A stretch of DNA of 7,256 nt from Candidatus Avelusimicrobium ruminicola (GCA_900319885.1 ONQH01000045.1:1-7256), one strand, 5' to 3'; positions 1 through 5,273 are shown, counted from the stretch's first letter. Notes: generated from the letters alone by a model not told the origin. A program made the numbers and translations.

Positions 1-48
1 ATCCAGTACCTTTACTTTCACGAACGGCTTAATATAATCTTTTTTCAT
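1..48 (-). CDS. Start of a small Bacteroidota-type peptide gene (partial)
   Basis: The minus strand reads 16 open codons from an ATG at 48-46 to the window edge: MKKDYIKPFVKVKVLD. An M-K-K-x-Y-I-K-P start followed by alternating hydrophobic residues resembles the N-termini of abundant short peptides of unknown function in Prevotella and Bacteroides; that family link is from memory. There is no Shine-Dalgarno site ahead of the ATG, only A/T-rich sequence (GAAAAAGAACTTAGTT), as is usual in Bacteroidota and unlike the genes after base 525. It lies 48 bases downstream of the preceding minus-strand gene and could share its transcript. The rest of the gene is outside the window, so no function can be given. 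Confidence 0.5.
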   Translation of the reverse strand, partial: MKKDYIKPFVKVKVLD

Positions 49-96
49 AACTAAGTTCTTTTTCAATTGTTATTATACATTGTTTAAAAACTCACA

Positions 97-525
97 TTAT
101 TTCACGATGACCTTGCGGCCGTTCATGATATACACACCCTTCTGGGTCTTGCTTACGCGCATACCGCTCAGGTTATAGATAGCACCATCGGCCTCGCTCT
201 TCTTCACCTCGCTGATGCCTGTTGACTCACCGAATGCGATGTTGATGATCTTAGCACCAGATGAGATAGCACTTGCTGGCAGATAAGCCTTAGTTGCGGC
301 AAGATTACCTTCACCATTCCATTTCACGAATGCAGTACCATCCTTAGCCAGCAGGTAGTCACCCTCTGAAGGCTGACCTGTTGCCAGCAATGTACCGGAA
401 GCGGCGGGAGTCTCAGCAGCAACGGGAACTTCGATAGTTCCTTCGCCAGCACCCTCGATGATAAATCCTTCTCCAGCCTTAATGGTTGTCACAGCTTTCA
501 ATGTAGCTTCTGTAGAAGAAACAGC
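97..525 (-). CDS. C-terminal part of a secreted Bacteroidota (Prevotella-type) protein, 5' truncated
   Basis: About 142 residues are visible, ending at a TAA at 99-97. The last 27 residues contain IYNLSGMRVSKTQKGVYIMN then GRKVIVK. The pattern (I/V)Y(N/D)LSG-x-RV ... KG(V/I)YI-NG-K is the C-terminal tail seen on many secreted and outer-membrane proteins of Prevotella and relatives, similar to type IX secretion sorting domains. The part before it (KAGEGFIIEG, PVAAETPAASGTLLA, AYLPAS) is the beta-rich segment that commonly precedes this tail in Prevotella surface proteins. The first in-frame start is a TTG at 528-526 with no ribosome-binding site and a stop codon (TAG, 540-538) just upstream, so it is not the real start: the coding sequence is cut at about 511-525 where unrelated DNA begins. 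What the missing N-terminal domain did cannot be told. Confidence 0.8.
   Translation of the reverse strand, partial: AVSSTEATLKAVTTIKAGEGFIIEGAGEGTIEVPVAAETPAASGTLLATGQPSEGDYLLAKDGTAFVKWNGEGNLAATKAYLPASAISSGAKIINIAFGESTGISEVKKSEADGAIYNLSGMRVSKTQKGVYIMNGRKVIVK
511..525. other. Junction between two unrelated genomes (probable chimera point)
   Basis: To the left a minus-strand Bacteroidota gene loses its 5' end, and to the right a plus-strand DUF362 gene loses its 5' end, at the same place. The 15 bases in between make sense in both genes: AVSST on the minus strand and VEETA on the plus strand. This is what a short shared sequence linking two templates would produce. Translation signals also differ: no SD on the left, AGGAGG-type SD on the right. 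No target-site duplication, terminal inverted repeat, integrase or tRNA end is visible that would suggest a natural insertion. Confidence 0.7.
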
Positions 526-1393
526 CAAACCCGTGGTCTATTTCACGCGGGATATCAGCCCGGAAGGCCTCGTTAAGATATACGATAAAATATCTAAAAA
601 CATTGACGGAAAGGTAGCCATTAAATTCCACACGGGCGAACCGCATGGCCCCAATATTTTACCGGTGCCTATGGTCAAAGCCTTGTGGGAACATATCCCC
701 AATAGTACACTTGTAGAAACCAATGTGTTTTACAATTCCCCTCGTCAAACAACGCAAGGGCACCGTGAAACCTTAAAAACCAACGGGTGGACTTTTAGCA
801 AAGTAGATATTTTGGATGAAGACGGGGCTGTCATGCTACCTATTAAAGGGGGTAAGCACTTCAAAGAAATGTCTATGGGCGGACATATTGTGAATTATGA
901 CTCGCTAGTGGTACTGACCCATTTCAAAGGGCACGCTATGGGCGGCTATGGCGGCAGCATGAAAAATATTGCCATTGGCATCGCAGACGGAAAAATCGGC
1001 AAAAAAATGATACATCAAAAAGGCGACGCACAATGGGGTTATACAGGGGCCCGCTTCCAAGAAAACATGGCCGAATCTGCCAAAGCCACGGTGGACCACT
1101 TCGGTGATAAGATTGTATTTATCAACGTATTGCGCCGCATGTCCGTAGATTGCGATTGTGCCGGTACTTCCGCCGCCGAACCCAAGGCACATGACATTGG
1201 CATTTTGGCTTCTACCAATATCGTCGCTGTGGACCAAGCCTCTTTAGATCAAGTATACGCCTTGCCGGAGGCAGAACTGCACGATTTGCAAGAACGTATC
1301 GAATCGCGCGAGGGGTTACGCCAAATTTCCTATATGAAGGAACTGGGTATGGGAACGGGAGAATATACCTTAGTAGATATTGATAAAAAATAA
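512..1393 (+). CDS. DUF362 domain-containing protein (COG2768-like), 5' truncated
   Basis: About 293 residues of recognisable protein run from VEETAKPVVYF to the TAA at 1391-1393. Landmarks are KFHTGEPHGPN (bases 623-655), HFKGHAMGGYGGSMKNIAIG (920-979), VDCDCAG (1145-1165), DIGILAST followed by VAVDQASLD (about 1193-1246) and ERIESREG with GMGTGEYTLVDID at the end. These are characteristic of the DUF362 family, annotated as uncharacterised Fe-S center proteins; the biochemical role is not established. The ferredoxin-like CxxCxxC insert found in many members is absent here, and that place holds FQENMAESAKATVDHFGDK, as in the Fe-S-free branch. The reading frame stays open back to an ATG at 458, but that stretch is antisense to the Bacteroidota gene and the ATG has no ribosome-binding site, so the native start, and any signal peptide, has been lost at the junction. 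A terminator follows the gene. Confidence 0.85.
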   Translation, partial: VEETAKPVVYFTRDISPEGLVKIYDKISKNIDGKVAIKFHTGEPHGPNILPVPMVKALWEHIPNSTLVETNVFYNSPRQTTQGHRETLKTNGWTFSKVDILDEDGAVMLPIKGGKHFKEMSMGGHIVNYDSLVVLTHFKGHAMGGYGGSMKNIAIGIADGKIGKKMIHQKGDAQWGYTGARFQENMAESAKATVDHFGDKIVFINVLRRMSVDCDCAGTSAAEPKAHDIGILASTNIVAVDQASLDQVYALPEAELHDLQERIESREGLRQISYMKELGMGTGEYTLVDIDKK

Positions 1394-1411
1394 ACAACCT
1401 TTTGTCTACCG

Positions 1412-1439
1412 AAACCGCCTCTTTAACGGGGCGGTTTTT
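1412..1439 (+). terminator. Intrinsic terminator after the DUF362 gene
   Basis: The arms AACCGCC (1413-1419) and GGCGGTT (1430-1436) pair perfectly across a 10-base loop and are followed by TTTTT (1435-1439). The hairpin lies 19 bases after the stop codon, so it ends the DUF362 transcript. The A-run before the left arm is too short for good termination in the other direction. Confidence 0.85.
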
Positions 1440-1503
1440 GTATGGGCAATTTACAAACAAAAAATCTTTTCCGACGACAATTTCATAAATTTCTTTCCAA
1501 AAT

Positions 1504-1514
1504 TAGGTCCAAAG
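1504..1514 (+). repeat. Motif TAGGTCCAAAG, copy upstream of a secreted-protein gene
   Basis: The 11-mer TAGGTCCAAAG occurs here on the plus strand, about 130 bases before the ATG at 1646. The identical 11-mer is found at 4355-4365 on the minus strand, before the other gene for a secreted protein of unknown function, with a one-base variant at 4378-4388. All copies have an A/T-rich flank on the left (AAAATT here, AAAA there) and point towards the downstream gene. The role is unknown; a regulator binding site, a promoter element or a dispersed repeat are all possible. Confidence 0.5.
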
Positions 1515-1524
1515 TCCTATTTAC

Positions 1525-1555
1525 GCCTAGGCCTTTTTAGTCCAGAGGCCTAGGC
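1525..1555 (+). promoter_or_regulatory. Strong GC-rich hairpin in the region before the 1646 gene
   Basis: The arms GCCTAGGCCT (1525-1534) and AGGCCTAGGC (1546-1555) are perfect 10-bp complements, extendable by a U-G and a U-A pair to leave a 7-base loop (TTAGTCC). Each arm contains the self-complementary 8-mer GCCTAGGC, so alternative foldings and cruciforms are possible, and AGGCCT occurs three times (1529, 1546, 1552). No T-run follows on either strand, so it is not an ordinary terminator. It lies between the DUF362 terminator and the next gene, so it could be a leader RNA structure if transcription starts upstream of it, or a DNA palindrome bound by protein. No riboswitch class is recognised. 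Confidence 0.55.
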
Positions 1556-1598
1556 CTAACGGCCCAGGCAAAATTTCCCAAAGTACCTATGCTTAAGA

Positions 1599-1625
1599 TA
1601 CCGCCAGCGAAACTTAAAAGCGGTA
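1599..1625 (+). promoter_or_regulatory. Small leader hairpin just before the ribosome-binding site of the 1646 gene
   Basis: TACCGC (1599-1604) pairs with GCGGTA (1620-1625) across a 15-base loop. The right arm ends 7 bases before the AGGAGG site at 1633-1638, so in RNA it could affect access of ribosomes or transcript stability. The stem is only 6 bp and may be chance. Confidence 0.25.
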
Positions 1626-1645
1626 CACAAACAGGAGGAATATAC

Positions 1646-2122
1646 ATGAAAAAAGCAATGTACTTATTGATGGTTCTAGTTATGGGGGCCCTAGGGGTTG
1701 CACAAGCCGCACCTTCGTATGATTATGATCGCATTCCGCCCACACCAAACAATCCCCCTAAAGCCTGGATTACAGTAGCCAATTTTGATGAGCAACTTGT
1801 CCAATTACCCAGCGAAGCCAGTTATGGGCGCCTTACGTTCCTGAATAATGACAATAAAGTAACTTGCGGAGATATCGTCCTTCGTCTTACCACACCCGAT
1901 GCGTATGATCGTACGCGGATCCAAGTATCTGTAATGGATGATGGTGGGGTAGATACACAATATTTAGAAGAACATCCGATTCAATTCTTTTTGGATGAAT
2001 CAGGGGAAACCCTCGTTAAAGAGGAAGGAATTTGGCAACACACAATCGGCTATTTAGTGCGCGTGACCTACCAAGACGAAAACGGAGAAGTACATTCTCA
2101 ATACATCGGCAAAGCATACTAA
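1646..2122 (+). CDS. Small secreted protein of unknown function
   Basis: This is a 158-residue protein. The ATG at 1646 is chosen because AGGAGG (1633-1638) lies 7 bases upstream and the product then begins with a textbook signal peptide: Lys-Lys, a hydrophobic core (residues 5-18), and a likely cut after VAQA (residue 21). An in-frame ATG at 1589 would put 19 implausible residues before the signal. The mature part (about 137 residues) starts with a Pro/Tyr-rich stretch (YDYDRIPPTPNNPP), then looks beta-rich and acidic (QVSVMDDGGVD, HTIGYLVRVTYQDENGE). Its only Cys is residue 74, so no disulfide within the chain is expected. No lipobox is present, so it is probably free in the periplasm or outside the cell. 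I recognise no family. The gene stands alone between two terminators, after a long leader with a hairpin and a shared 11-mer motif. Confidence 0.75.
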   Translation: MKKAMYLLMVLVMGALGVAQAAPSYDYDRIPPTPNNPPKAWITVANFDEQLVQLPSEASYGRLTFLNNDNKVTCGDIVLRLTTPDAYDRTRIQVSVMDDGGVDTQYLEEHPIQFFLDESGETLVKEEGIWQHTIGYLVRVTYQDENGEVHSQYIGKAY

Positions 2123-2136
2123 GTTTACAGTCTACC

Positions 2137-2163
2137 ACCCCCCAGCCAACGCTGGGGGGTTTT
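2137..2163 (+). terminator. Intrinsic terminator after the small secreted-protein gene
   Basis: ACCCCCCAGC (2137-2146) and GCTGGGGGGT (2151-2160) form a perfect 10-bp, very GC-rich stem with a CAAC tetraloop, followed by TTTT (2160-2163). It begins 15 bases after the stop codon and separates this gene from the PreA-like gene. Confidence 0.9.
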
Positions 2164-2202
2164 ATATTATCTGTGAAAACCATAGGCGAAAGCGAATGAA
2201 TG

Positions 2203-2211
2203 TGCTAGAAT
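2203..2211 (+). promoter_or_regulatory. Probable extended -10 promoter of the preA-like gene
   Basis: TAGAAT (2206-2211) is preceded directly by TGC, giving an extended -10 element (TGnTAnAAT). No good -35 hexamer is seen 16-18 bases upstream, which extended -10 promoters can tolerate. Transcription would begin near 2218, leaving a leader of about 20 bases that carries the AGAGG ribosome-binding site (2228-2232). The preceding terminator makes an own promoter likely. Confidence 0.4.
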
Positions 2212-2238
2212 AGATACATATTACACAAGAGGTATCTT

Positions 2239-3420
2239 ATGGCTACTTTACACACCACTATTTTAGGAATTGATTTTGAAAATCCGTTTTTATTGGCGTC
2301 CGCGCCGCCTACTGCGTTAATAGAAAGCATAGATAAAGCCTTTACCCTGGGCTGGGGCGGGGCCGTACTGAAAACAATTACTCCGGATGATTTGGAAATG
2401 ATTGAAGCCAGCCCGCGTTACGCGGTCCAGCAAGACAAAAAGCGCATCATCGGCTTGCAGAATATTGAACTGCTTAGCCATCATCCCGTTGCCTATTGGT
2501 GTGAAGGAATCCGGACTCTCAAGCATAAACACCCGACCAAGGTAATCATTGCCAGCATTATGTCTCCCGTAGATAAAAAGGCGTGGCAAACACTTGTTCA
2601 AACGCTCAACAATACCCCGATTGATGCCTTTGAACTCAATTTTTCCTGTCCGCACGGCATGCCGGAAAAAGGAATCGGCATGGCCATTGGAACCGATGCT
2701 AACATCTCCTCCCAAATTACAGGTTGGGTCAAAGAAGTAGCACAAAAACCGGTCTTTGTAAAACTCTCCCCTAACGTAACGGATATTACCCGCATTGCGC
2801 GCGCAGTGGAAGAAGCCGGCGCTGACGGATTAGCCGCCATCAATACCGTACAAGGATTTATGGGCCTTGACCTACAAACGCTCACCCCTCTACTTAATGT
2901 AAATGGGAAAACTACTTTTGGCGGTTGCTCCGGCCCGATTGTGCGCCCGATCGGTCTGCGGTGTGTGGCCCAAATCCGTCAGGCAAGTAATTTACCCATT
3001 TTAGGGCAAGGGGGCATCTCCACCTGGGAAGATGCTGCCCAATATATTGCAGTAGGCGCGGATGCCGTCCAAGTTTGCACAGAAGTTATGCTTAACGGCT
3101 ATCAAGTCATCGGCCCCCTACTCAAAGGCCTGCAGAAATATCTGGAAGAAAAAGGCTTTGCCGACATCAACGCCCTGAAAAATAAGGCCCTAGCACAAAT
3201 TACCACCCACGAACTTTTACCCAAAAAGAAGCTTGCTTACCCCCATGTAAACCATGAAATTTGTAGCCGCTGCGGCAAGTGTGTACGTATCTGCGAAGAA
3301 TCTGAGCACCGCGCTTTACAAATAGCCGATGGATTTCTTACCGTCAATAAACAAGTTTGTGTGGGCTGTGGCTTATGCCGGTTTGTGTGCCCGGTAGGGG
3401 CTATTTCTAACAAGGCCTAA
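2239..3420 (+). CDS. preA: PreA-like dihydropyrimidine dehydrogenase subunit (FMN, two 4Fe-4S clusters)
   Basis: This 393-residue protein is close in length to E. coli PreA (about 410). PreA with PreT reduces uracil and thymine to their 5,6-dihydro forms using NADH. Residues 1-310 form the dihydroorotate dehydrogenase-like FMN barrel. KTI (45-47) is in the flavin region. NFSCPHGMPEKG (134-145) matches the active loop of the dehydrogenase family, with Cys137 at the general-acid position. KLSPNVTDI (175-183) and AINTVQGFMG (200-209) are also conserved, and GQGGI (256-260) belongs to the phosphate-binding end. The C-terminal ferredoxin domain has two cluster motifs: Cys342/345/348/352 and Cys374/377/380/384-Pro. 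An AGAGG site sits 6 bases before the ATG. Compared from memory with the human enzyme, the substrate-contacting Asn609 position is Asp112 here, so the pyrimidine specificity is not certain. PreT is not in the window. The gene ends at a bidirectional terminator. Confidence 0.85.
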   Translation: MATLHTTILGIDFENPFLLASAPPTALIESIDKAFTLGWGGAVLKTITPDDLEMIEASPRYAVQQDKKRIIGLQNIELLSHHPVAYWCEGIRTLKHKHPTKVIIASIMSPVDKKAWQTLVQTLNNTPIDAFELNFSCPHGMPEKGIGMAIGTDANISSQITGWVKEVAQKPVFVKLSPNVTDITRIARAVEEAGADGLAAINTVQGFMGLDLQTLTPLLNVNGKTTFGGCSGPIVRPIGLRCVAQIRQASNLPILGQGGISTWEDAAQYIAVGADAVQVCTEVMLNGYQVIGPLLKGLQKYLEEKGFADINALKNKALAQITTHELLPKKKLAYPHVNHEICSRCGKCVRICEESEHRALQIADGFLTVNKQVCVGCGLCRFVCPVGAISNKA

Positions 3421-3427
3421 ATCTCTC

Positions 3428-3464
3428 AAAAAAACATCCTCCGTCTAAAGCGGAGGATGTTTTT
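3428..3464. terminator. Bidirectional terminator between convergent genes
   Basis: AAAAACATCCTCCG (3430-3443) and CGGAGGATGTTTTT (3451-3464) form a perfect 14-bp stem with a 7-base loop. The plus strand ends the stem in TTTTT (3460-3464), and the minus strand reads seven Ts (complement of 3428-3434). It therefore serves both the PreA-like gene, whose stop is at 3418-3420, and the minus-strand gene ending at 3487. Confidence 0.92.
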
Positions 3465-3486
3465 ATTTGTAAGAAATATCCTTGAA

Positions 3487-4287
3487 CTAATCGGCCTCAT
3501 TCAGCAAGCGGACGACTTCTTGTTCCAATTTTGCGCCGTCTTGTTTGGCATAGCCACCTGCTTGCGCAAATTCCGTGAAGAATTCATGGGCATATTCTTC
3601 CTCACTTTCCCCCAAATCTCCTTCCGGGAATGTAGCATACGCCGATTTGAGATCTTCTTCAATATAAGCCACTAAACTTTGATAGGCTTGTTCCCGGTTT
3701 AATGCAGCCATCGTATTGTACATCTTGGCAGCTTGCGTAGGAATCGCCCAGAAGGAATTGGCTTGGTGACGGTACGGCAACAACCCGTCAATAGAATGAT
3801 TGGCCCAAATGGCTACCATCGGCAACACAATGGGGTTGGACTTATGCAACTGGTAAAACTTTTGATATTGTTCCATCGTTGCAGCGGAAGGATCTACCCC
3901 TAATTCTTCTTGAAATTTTTGGCTCATTAAACCAAATGCACGTAAGGGGGCTTTGTCTTTCACTGCTCCGTTCAGCGCTTCTTTGGAAAGACGCACCAAT
4001 TCGTTATAAAACGCTTGCGAAGACAACTTTTCGTCCAGCAAACTTACCTCATTTGCTGCTAACGCGTTTTCCAACGAACGAACATATTCTAAATTGCTAA
4101 TTTCGCATGCTTGCGTAGTATGGCTAAAAGCCTTTTGTACCCGGCGTTCAATGGCAGCCTGAGAAGCCGCTTTAGAACGTGCAAACGCGGCTTTTACCCG
4201 TCCTTCCGCATCCGAAGCATGCGCAAACGTCGGCAAGGCTACAGCCATCGTTAAAGCTAAAGTTGTTACTTTCATGAAATTATTCAT
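3487..4287 (-). CDS. Secreted, mostly helical protein of unknown function
   Basis: This is a 266-residue protein. The ATG at 4287-4285 follows an AAGGGGGG ribosome-binding stretch about 6 bases upstream; a second ATG four codons later (4275) lacks one. Residues 1-24 are a signal peptide: Lys6, hydrophobic core TTLALTMAVALPTF, and a likely cut after AHA (residue 24). The mature protein is Ala/Glu/Lys-rich and reads as alpha-helical: RVKAAFARSKAASQAAIERR (30-49), helical stretches around 64-125, and an acidic end with ESEEEYAHEFFTEF (227-240) and EQEVVRLLNEAD. One Cys (residue 61) is present. A central segment with Pro and Trp (NPIVLPMVAIWANHSIDGLL, 151-170; SFWAIP) suggests a folded core rather than a simple coiled coil. 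I recognise no family and no catalytic motif. It is downstream of the thioesterase gene on the same strand, 136 bases away, with a repeat-rich leader of its own. Confidence 0.75.
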   Translation of the reverse strand: MNNFMKVTTLALTMAVALPTFAHASDAEGRVKAAFARSKAASQAAIERRVQKAFSHTTQACEISNLEYVRSLENALAANEVSLLDEKLSSQAFYNELVRLSKEALNGAVKDKAPLRAFGLMSQKFQEELGVDPSAATMEQYQKFYQLHKSNPIVLPMVAIWANHSIDGLLPYRHQANSFWAIPTQAAKMYNTMAALNREQAYQSLVAYIEEDLKSAYATFPEGDLGESEEEYAHEFFTEFAQAGGYAKQDGAKLEQEVVRLLNEAD

Positions 4288-4328
4288 TTTTTCCCCCCTT
4301 GATCAACTTACTTACATTATCAGTATAT

Positions 4329-4350
4329 GTGTTTTGAAGTAATAAAACAC
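4329..4350. promoter_or_regulatory. Inverted repeat upstream of the 3487-4287 gene, possible operator
   Basis: GTGTTTT (4329-4335) and AAAACAC (4344-4350) are perfect inverted copies around an 8-base spacer. On the minus strand the repeat sits just upstream of a TATACT -10-like hexamer (complement of 4322-4327), so it would cover the -35 region of a promoter for the secreted-protein gene. The arrangement fits binding of a dimeric regulator, but its A/T-richness makes a chance match possible, and no regulator gene is present in the window. Confidence 0.3.
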
Positions 4351-4354
4351 GGGT

Positions 4355-4392
4355 CTTTGGACCTATTTTATGAGGTATTTTGGACCTATTTT
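4355..4392 (-). repeat. Two direct copies of the TAGGTCCAAA motif, 23 bases apart
   Basis: The plus strand reads TTTGGACCTATTTT exactly twice, at 4356-4369 and 4379-4392, a repeat interval of 23 bases. On the minus strand, pointing at the secreted-protein gene, this is AAAATAGGTCCAAA, about 70 and 90 bases before its ATG. The nearer copy extends to TAGGTCCAAAG, identical to 1504-1514. The spacing of about two helical turns would place both copies on nearly the same face of the DNA, as tandem protein-binding sites often are. The short GGTC/GACC pairing (4352-4363) is too weak to be a terminator for the thioesterase gene. Confidence 0.5.
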
Positions 4393-4423
4393 CTGGGTTA
4401 TTCACTAATACAGCAAGCGGCTA

Positions 4424-5164
4424 TCAATTCCACTCACATTTTAGCAAGCACAAATCTTCGTGGGTTTGAGCATGACGCAAGGTATGCAGCGTAGTATGTT
4501 CATCCACCTGTTGTACCTGGGAAACGAGTTGCTCCCCATACTTAATTTCTTTTTTGAAGATAATATCTATATTTTTAAGTTTCTTTTCGTACTTCCACGC
4601 ATACGGCAAAGGTTCCAGGGCCCATACAATATAATTGCCGTTATTGGCATGTTTATTGATGTCAATATCGTTGTAGCGCACCTCAAACGTATGCTGATAG
4701 TCTGCCTGAGTAGATGCGGGAATCTTGCCAAATTTTAAGTCCGTTTCGCCGGGCACAAATTTAATCATATTTTCGTTACCGCCCAGCACTTGCTCCACAT
4801 GGGCAATTTCCAGACTTTGGTTATGCACAAGTGCCCACACGCTAGAAGCACGCGCACACAATTTTCCATCTGCATATACCTCAAAATTACGATACGCAAA
4901 CATGCGGTTGTAGCCGCGCGGTTGCGTCTTAATAGTCAGTTCTTTAATATGTTGCGGATAGGTAACAAATTCAATACGGTATTTTAACAAAATCCACATT
5001 AACTGCTGCGGATAAATCACCGAGTAGCCAAACCCCAACCGTTCGGCACTTTCGGCCGCCATATCCTGAAAAAAGTTTAGCAGTGAAAACGGTTTTAAGT
5101 TTCCATTACAATCACAATCTGAATAGCGAATTACAAATTTTTCTGTAAGCGATAAATCCTTCAT
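4424..5164 (-). CDS. Acyl-ACP thioesterase (FatA/FatB-like bacterial type)
   Basis: This 246-residue protein has two hot-dog domains, the normal size for bacterial acyl-ACP thioesterases (PF01643), which release free fatty acids from acyl carrier protein in the cytoplasm. The first hot dog (about 1-135) has RYSDCDCNGNLKP (13-25), SLLNFFQDMAAESAERLGFG (27-46) and the helix-facing strand WILLKYRIEF (57-66). The second (about 150-246) carries the family signature YNDIDINKHANNGNYI (164-179) with Asp168, Asn170 and His172 as the expected catalytic set, followed by WALE (181-184). The start at 5164 follows an AAGGGA ribosome-binding site and a TATACT -10-like element (complement of 5183-5188). Which chain length it prefers cannot be read from the sequence. 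No fatty-acid synthesis gene is nearby. It is divergent from the flavodoxin gene, sharing a 109-base intergenic region. Confidence 0.88.
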   Translation of the reverse strand: MKDLSLTEKFVIRYSDCDCNGNLKPFSLLNFFQDMAAESAERLGFGYSVIYPQQLMWILLKYRIEFVTYPQHIKELTIKTQPRGYNRMFAYRNFEVYADGKLCARASSVWALVHNQSLEIAHVEQVLGGNENMIKFVPGETDLKFGKIPASTQADYQHTFEVRYNDIDINKHANNGNYIVWALEPLPYAWKYEKKLKNIDIIFKKEIKYGEQLVSQVQQVDEHTTLHTLRHAQTHEDLCLLKCEWN

Positions 5165-5182
5165 AATTTTTCCCTTATATAT

Positions 5183-5188
5183 AGTATA
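5183..5188 (-). promoter_or_regulatory. Possible -10 element of the thioesterase promoter
   Basis: The minus strand reads TATACT here, 19 bases before the ATG, with the ribosome-binding AAGGGA in between. No good -35 box is seen about 17 bases further upstream (TTTTAG). Transcription would begin close to the ribosome-binding site, giving a very short leader. Confidence 0.35.
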
Positions 5189-5216
5189 GCAAAGATAGAT
5201 TCCCGCTAAAAATTTG

Positions 5217-5247
5217 TTGACCTAGAGTAAACTTTAATAGATATAAT
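5217..5247 (+). promoter_or_regulatory. Promoter of the flavin-protein cluster
   Basis: TTGACC (5217-5222) and a consensus TATAAT (5242-5247) are separated by 19 bases, a little longer than the ideal 17. Transcription would begin near 5254, leaving a leader of about 20 bases with the strong site AGGAGG (5264-5269), four bases before the ATG. It lies back to back with the thioesterase promoter region. Confidence 0.6.
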
Positions 5248-5273
5248 ATAAGTAAAGAGTTTGAGGAGGAGCC

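Noticed and set aside
458..511. Extension of the DUF362 reading frame upstream to an ATG at 458
   Set aside because: The stretch is antisense to a well-recognised Bacteroidota gene, has no ribosome-binding site and does not resemble the family's N-terminus; the open frame is a product of the junction.
526..528. TTG at 528-526 as the start of the Bacteroidota gene
   Set aside because: It lies beyond the point where the sequence stops being Bacteroidota, has no start signals and would begin a protein in mid-domain.
905..1460. Minus-strand open frames opposite the DUF362 gene (905-1237 and 1212-1460)
   Set aside because: They overlap a gene with clear family motifs, have no ribosome-binding sites and give no recognisable protein; the second also runs through a terminator hairpin.
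1525..1555. The GCCTAGGCCT hairpin as an intrinsic terminator or a known riboswitch
   Set aside because: There is no T-run on either strand, a good terminator lies just upstream, and no conserved riboswitch core is recognisable.
2317..2885. Minus-strand open frames opposite the PreA-like gene
   Set aside because: These are shadows of a strongly conserved coding sequence with no start signals or recognisable product.
3457..4100. Plus-strand open frames (3457-3675 and 3879-4100) opposite the secreted-protein gene
   Set aside because: The first begins inside a terminator hairpin and both lack ribosome-binding sites; the minus-strand gene has a good start, signal peptide and ribosome-binding site.
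5216..5224. CTAGGTCAA on the minus strand as another copy of the TAGGTCCAAAG motif ahead of the thioesterase gene
   Set aside because: Only TAGGTC matches without a gap, and the bases are better explained as the TTGACC -35 box of the flavodoxin promoter.
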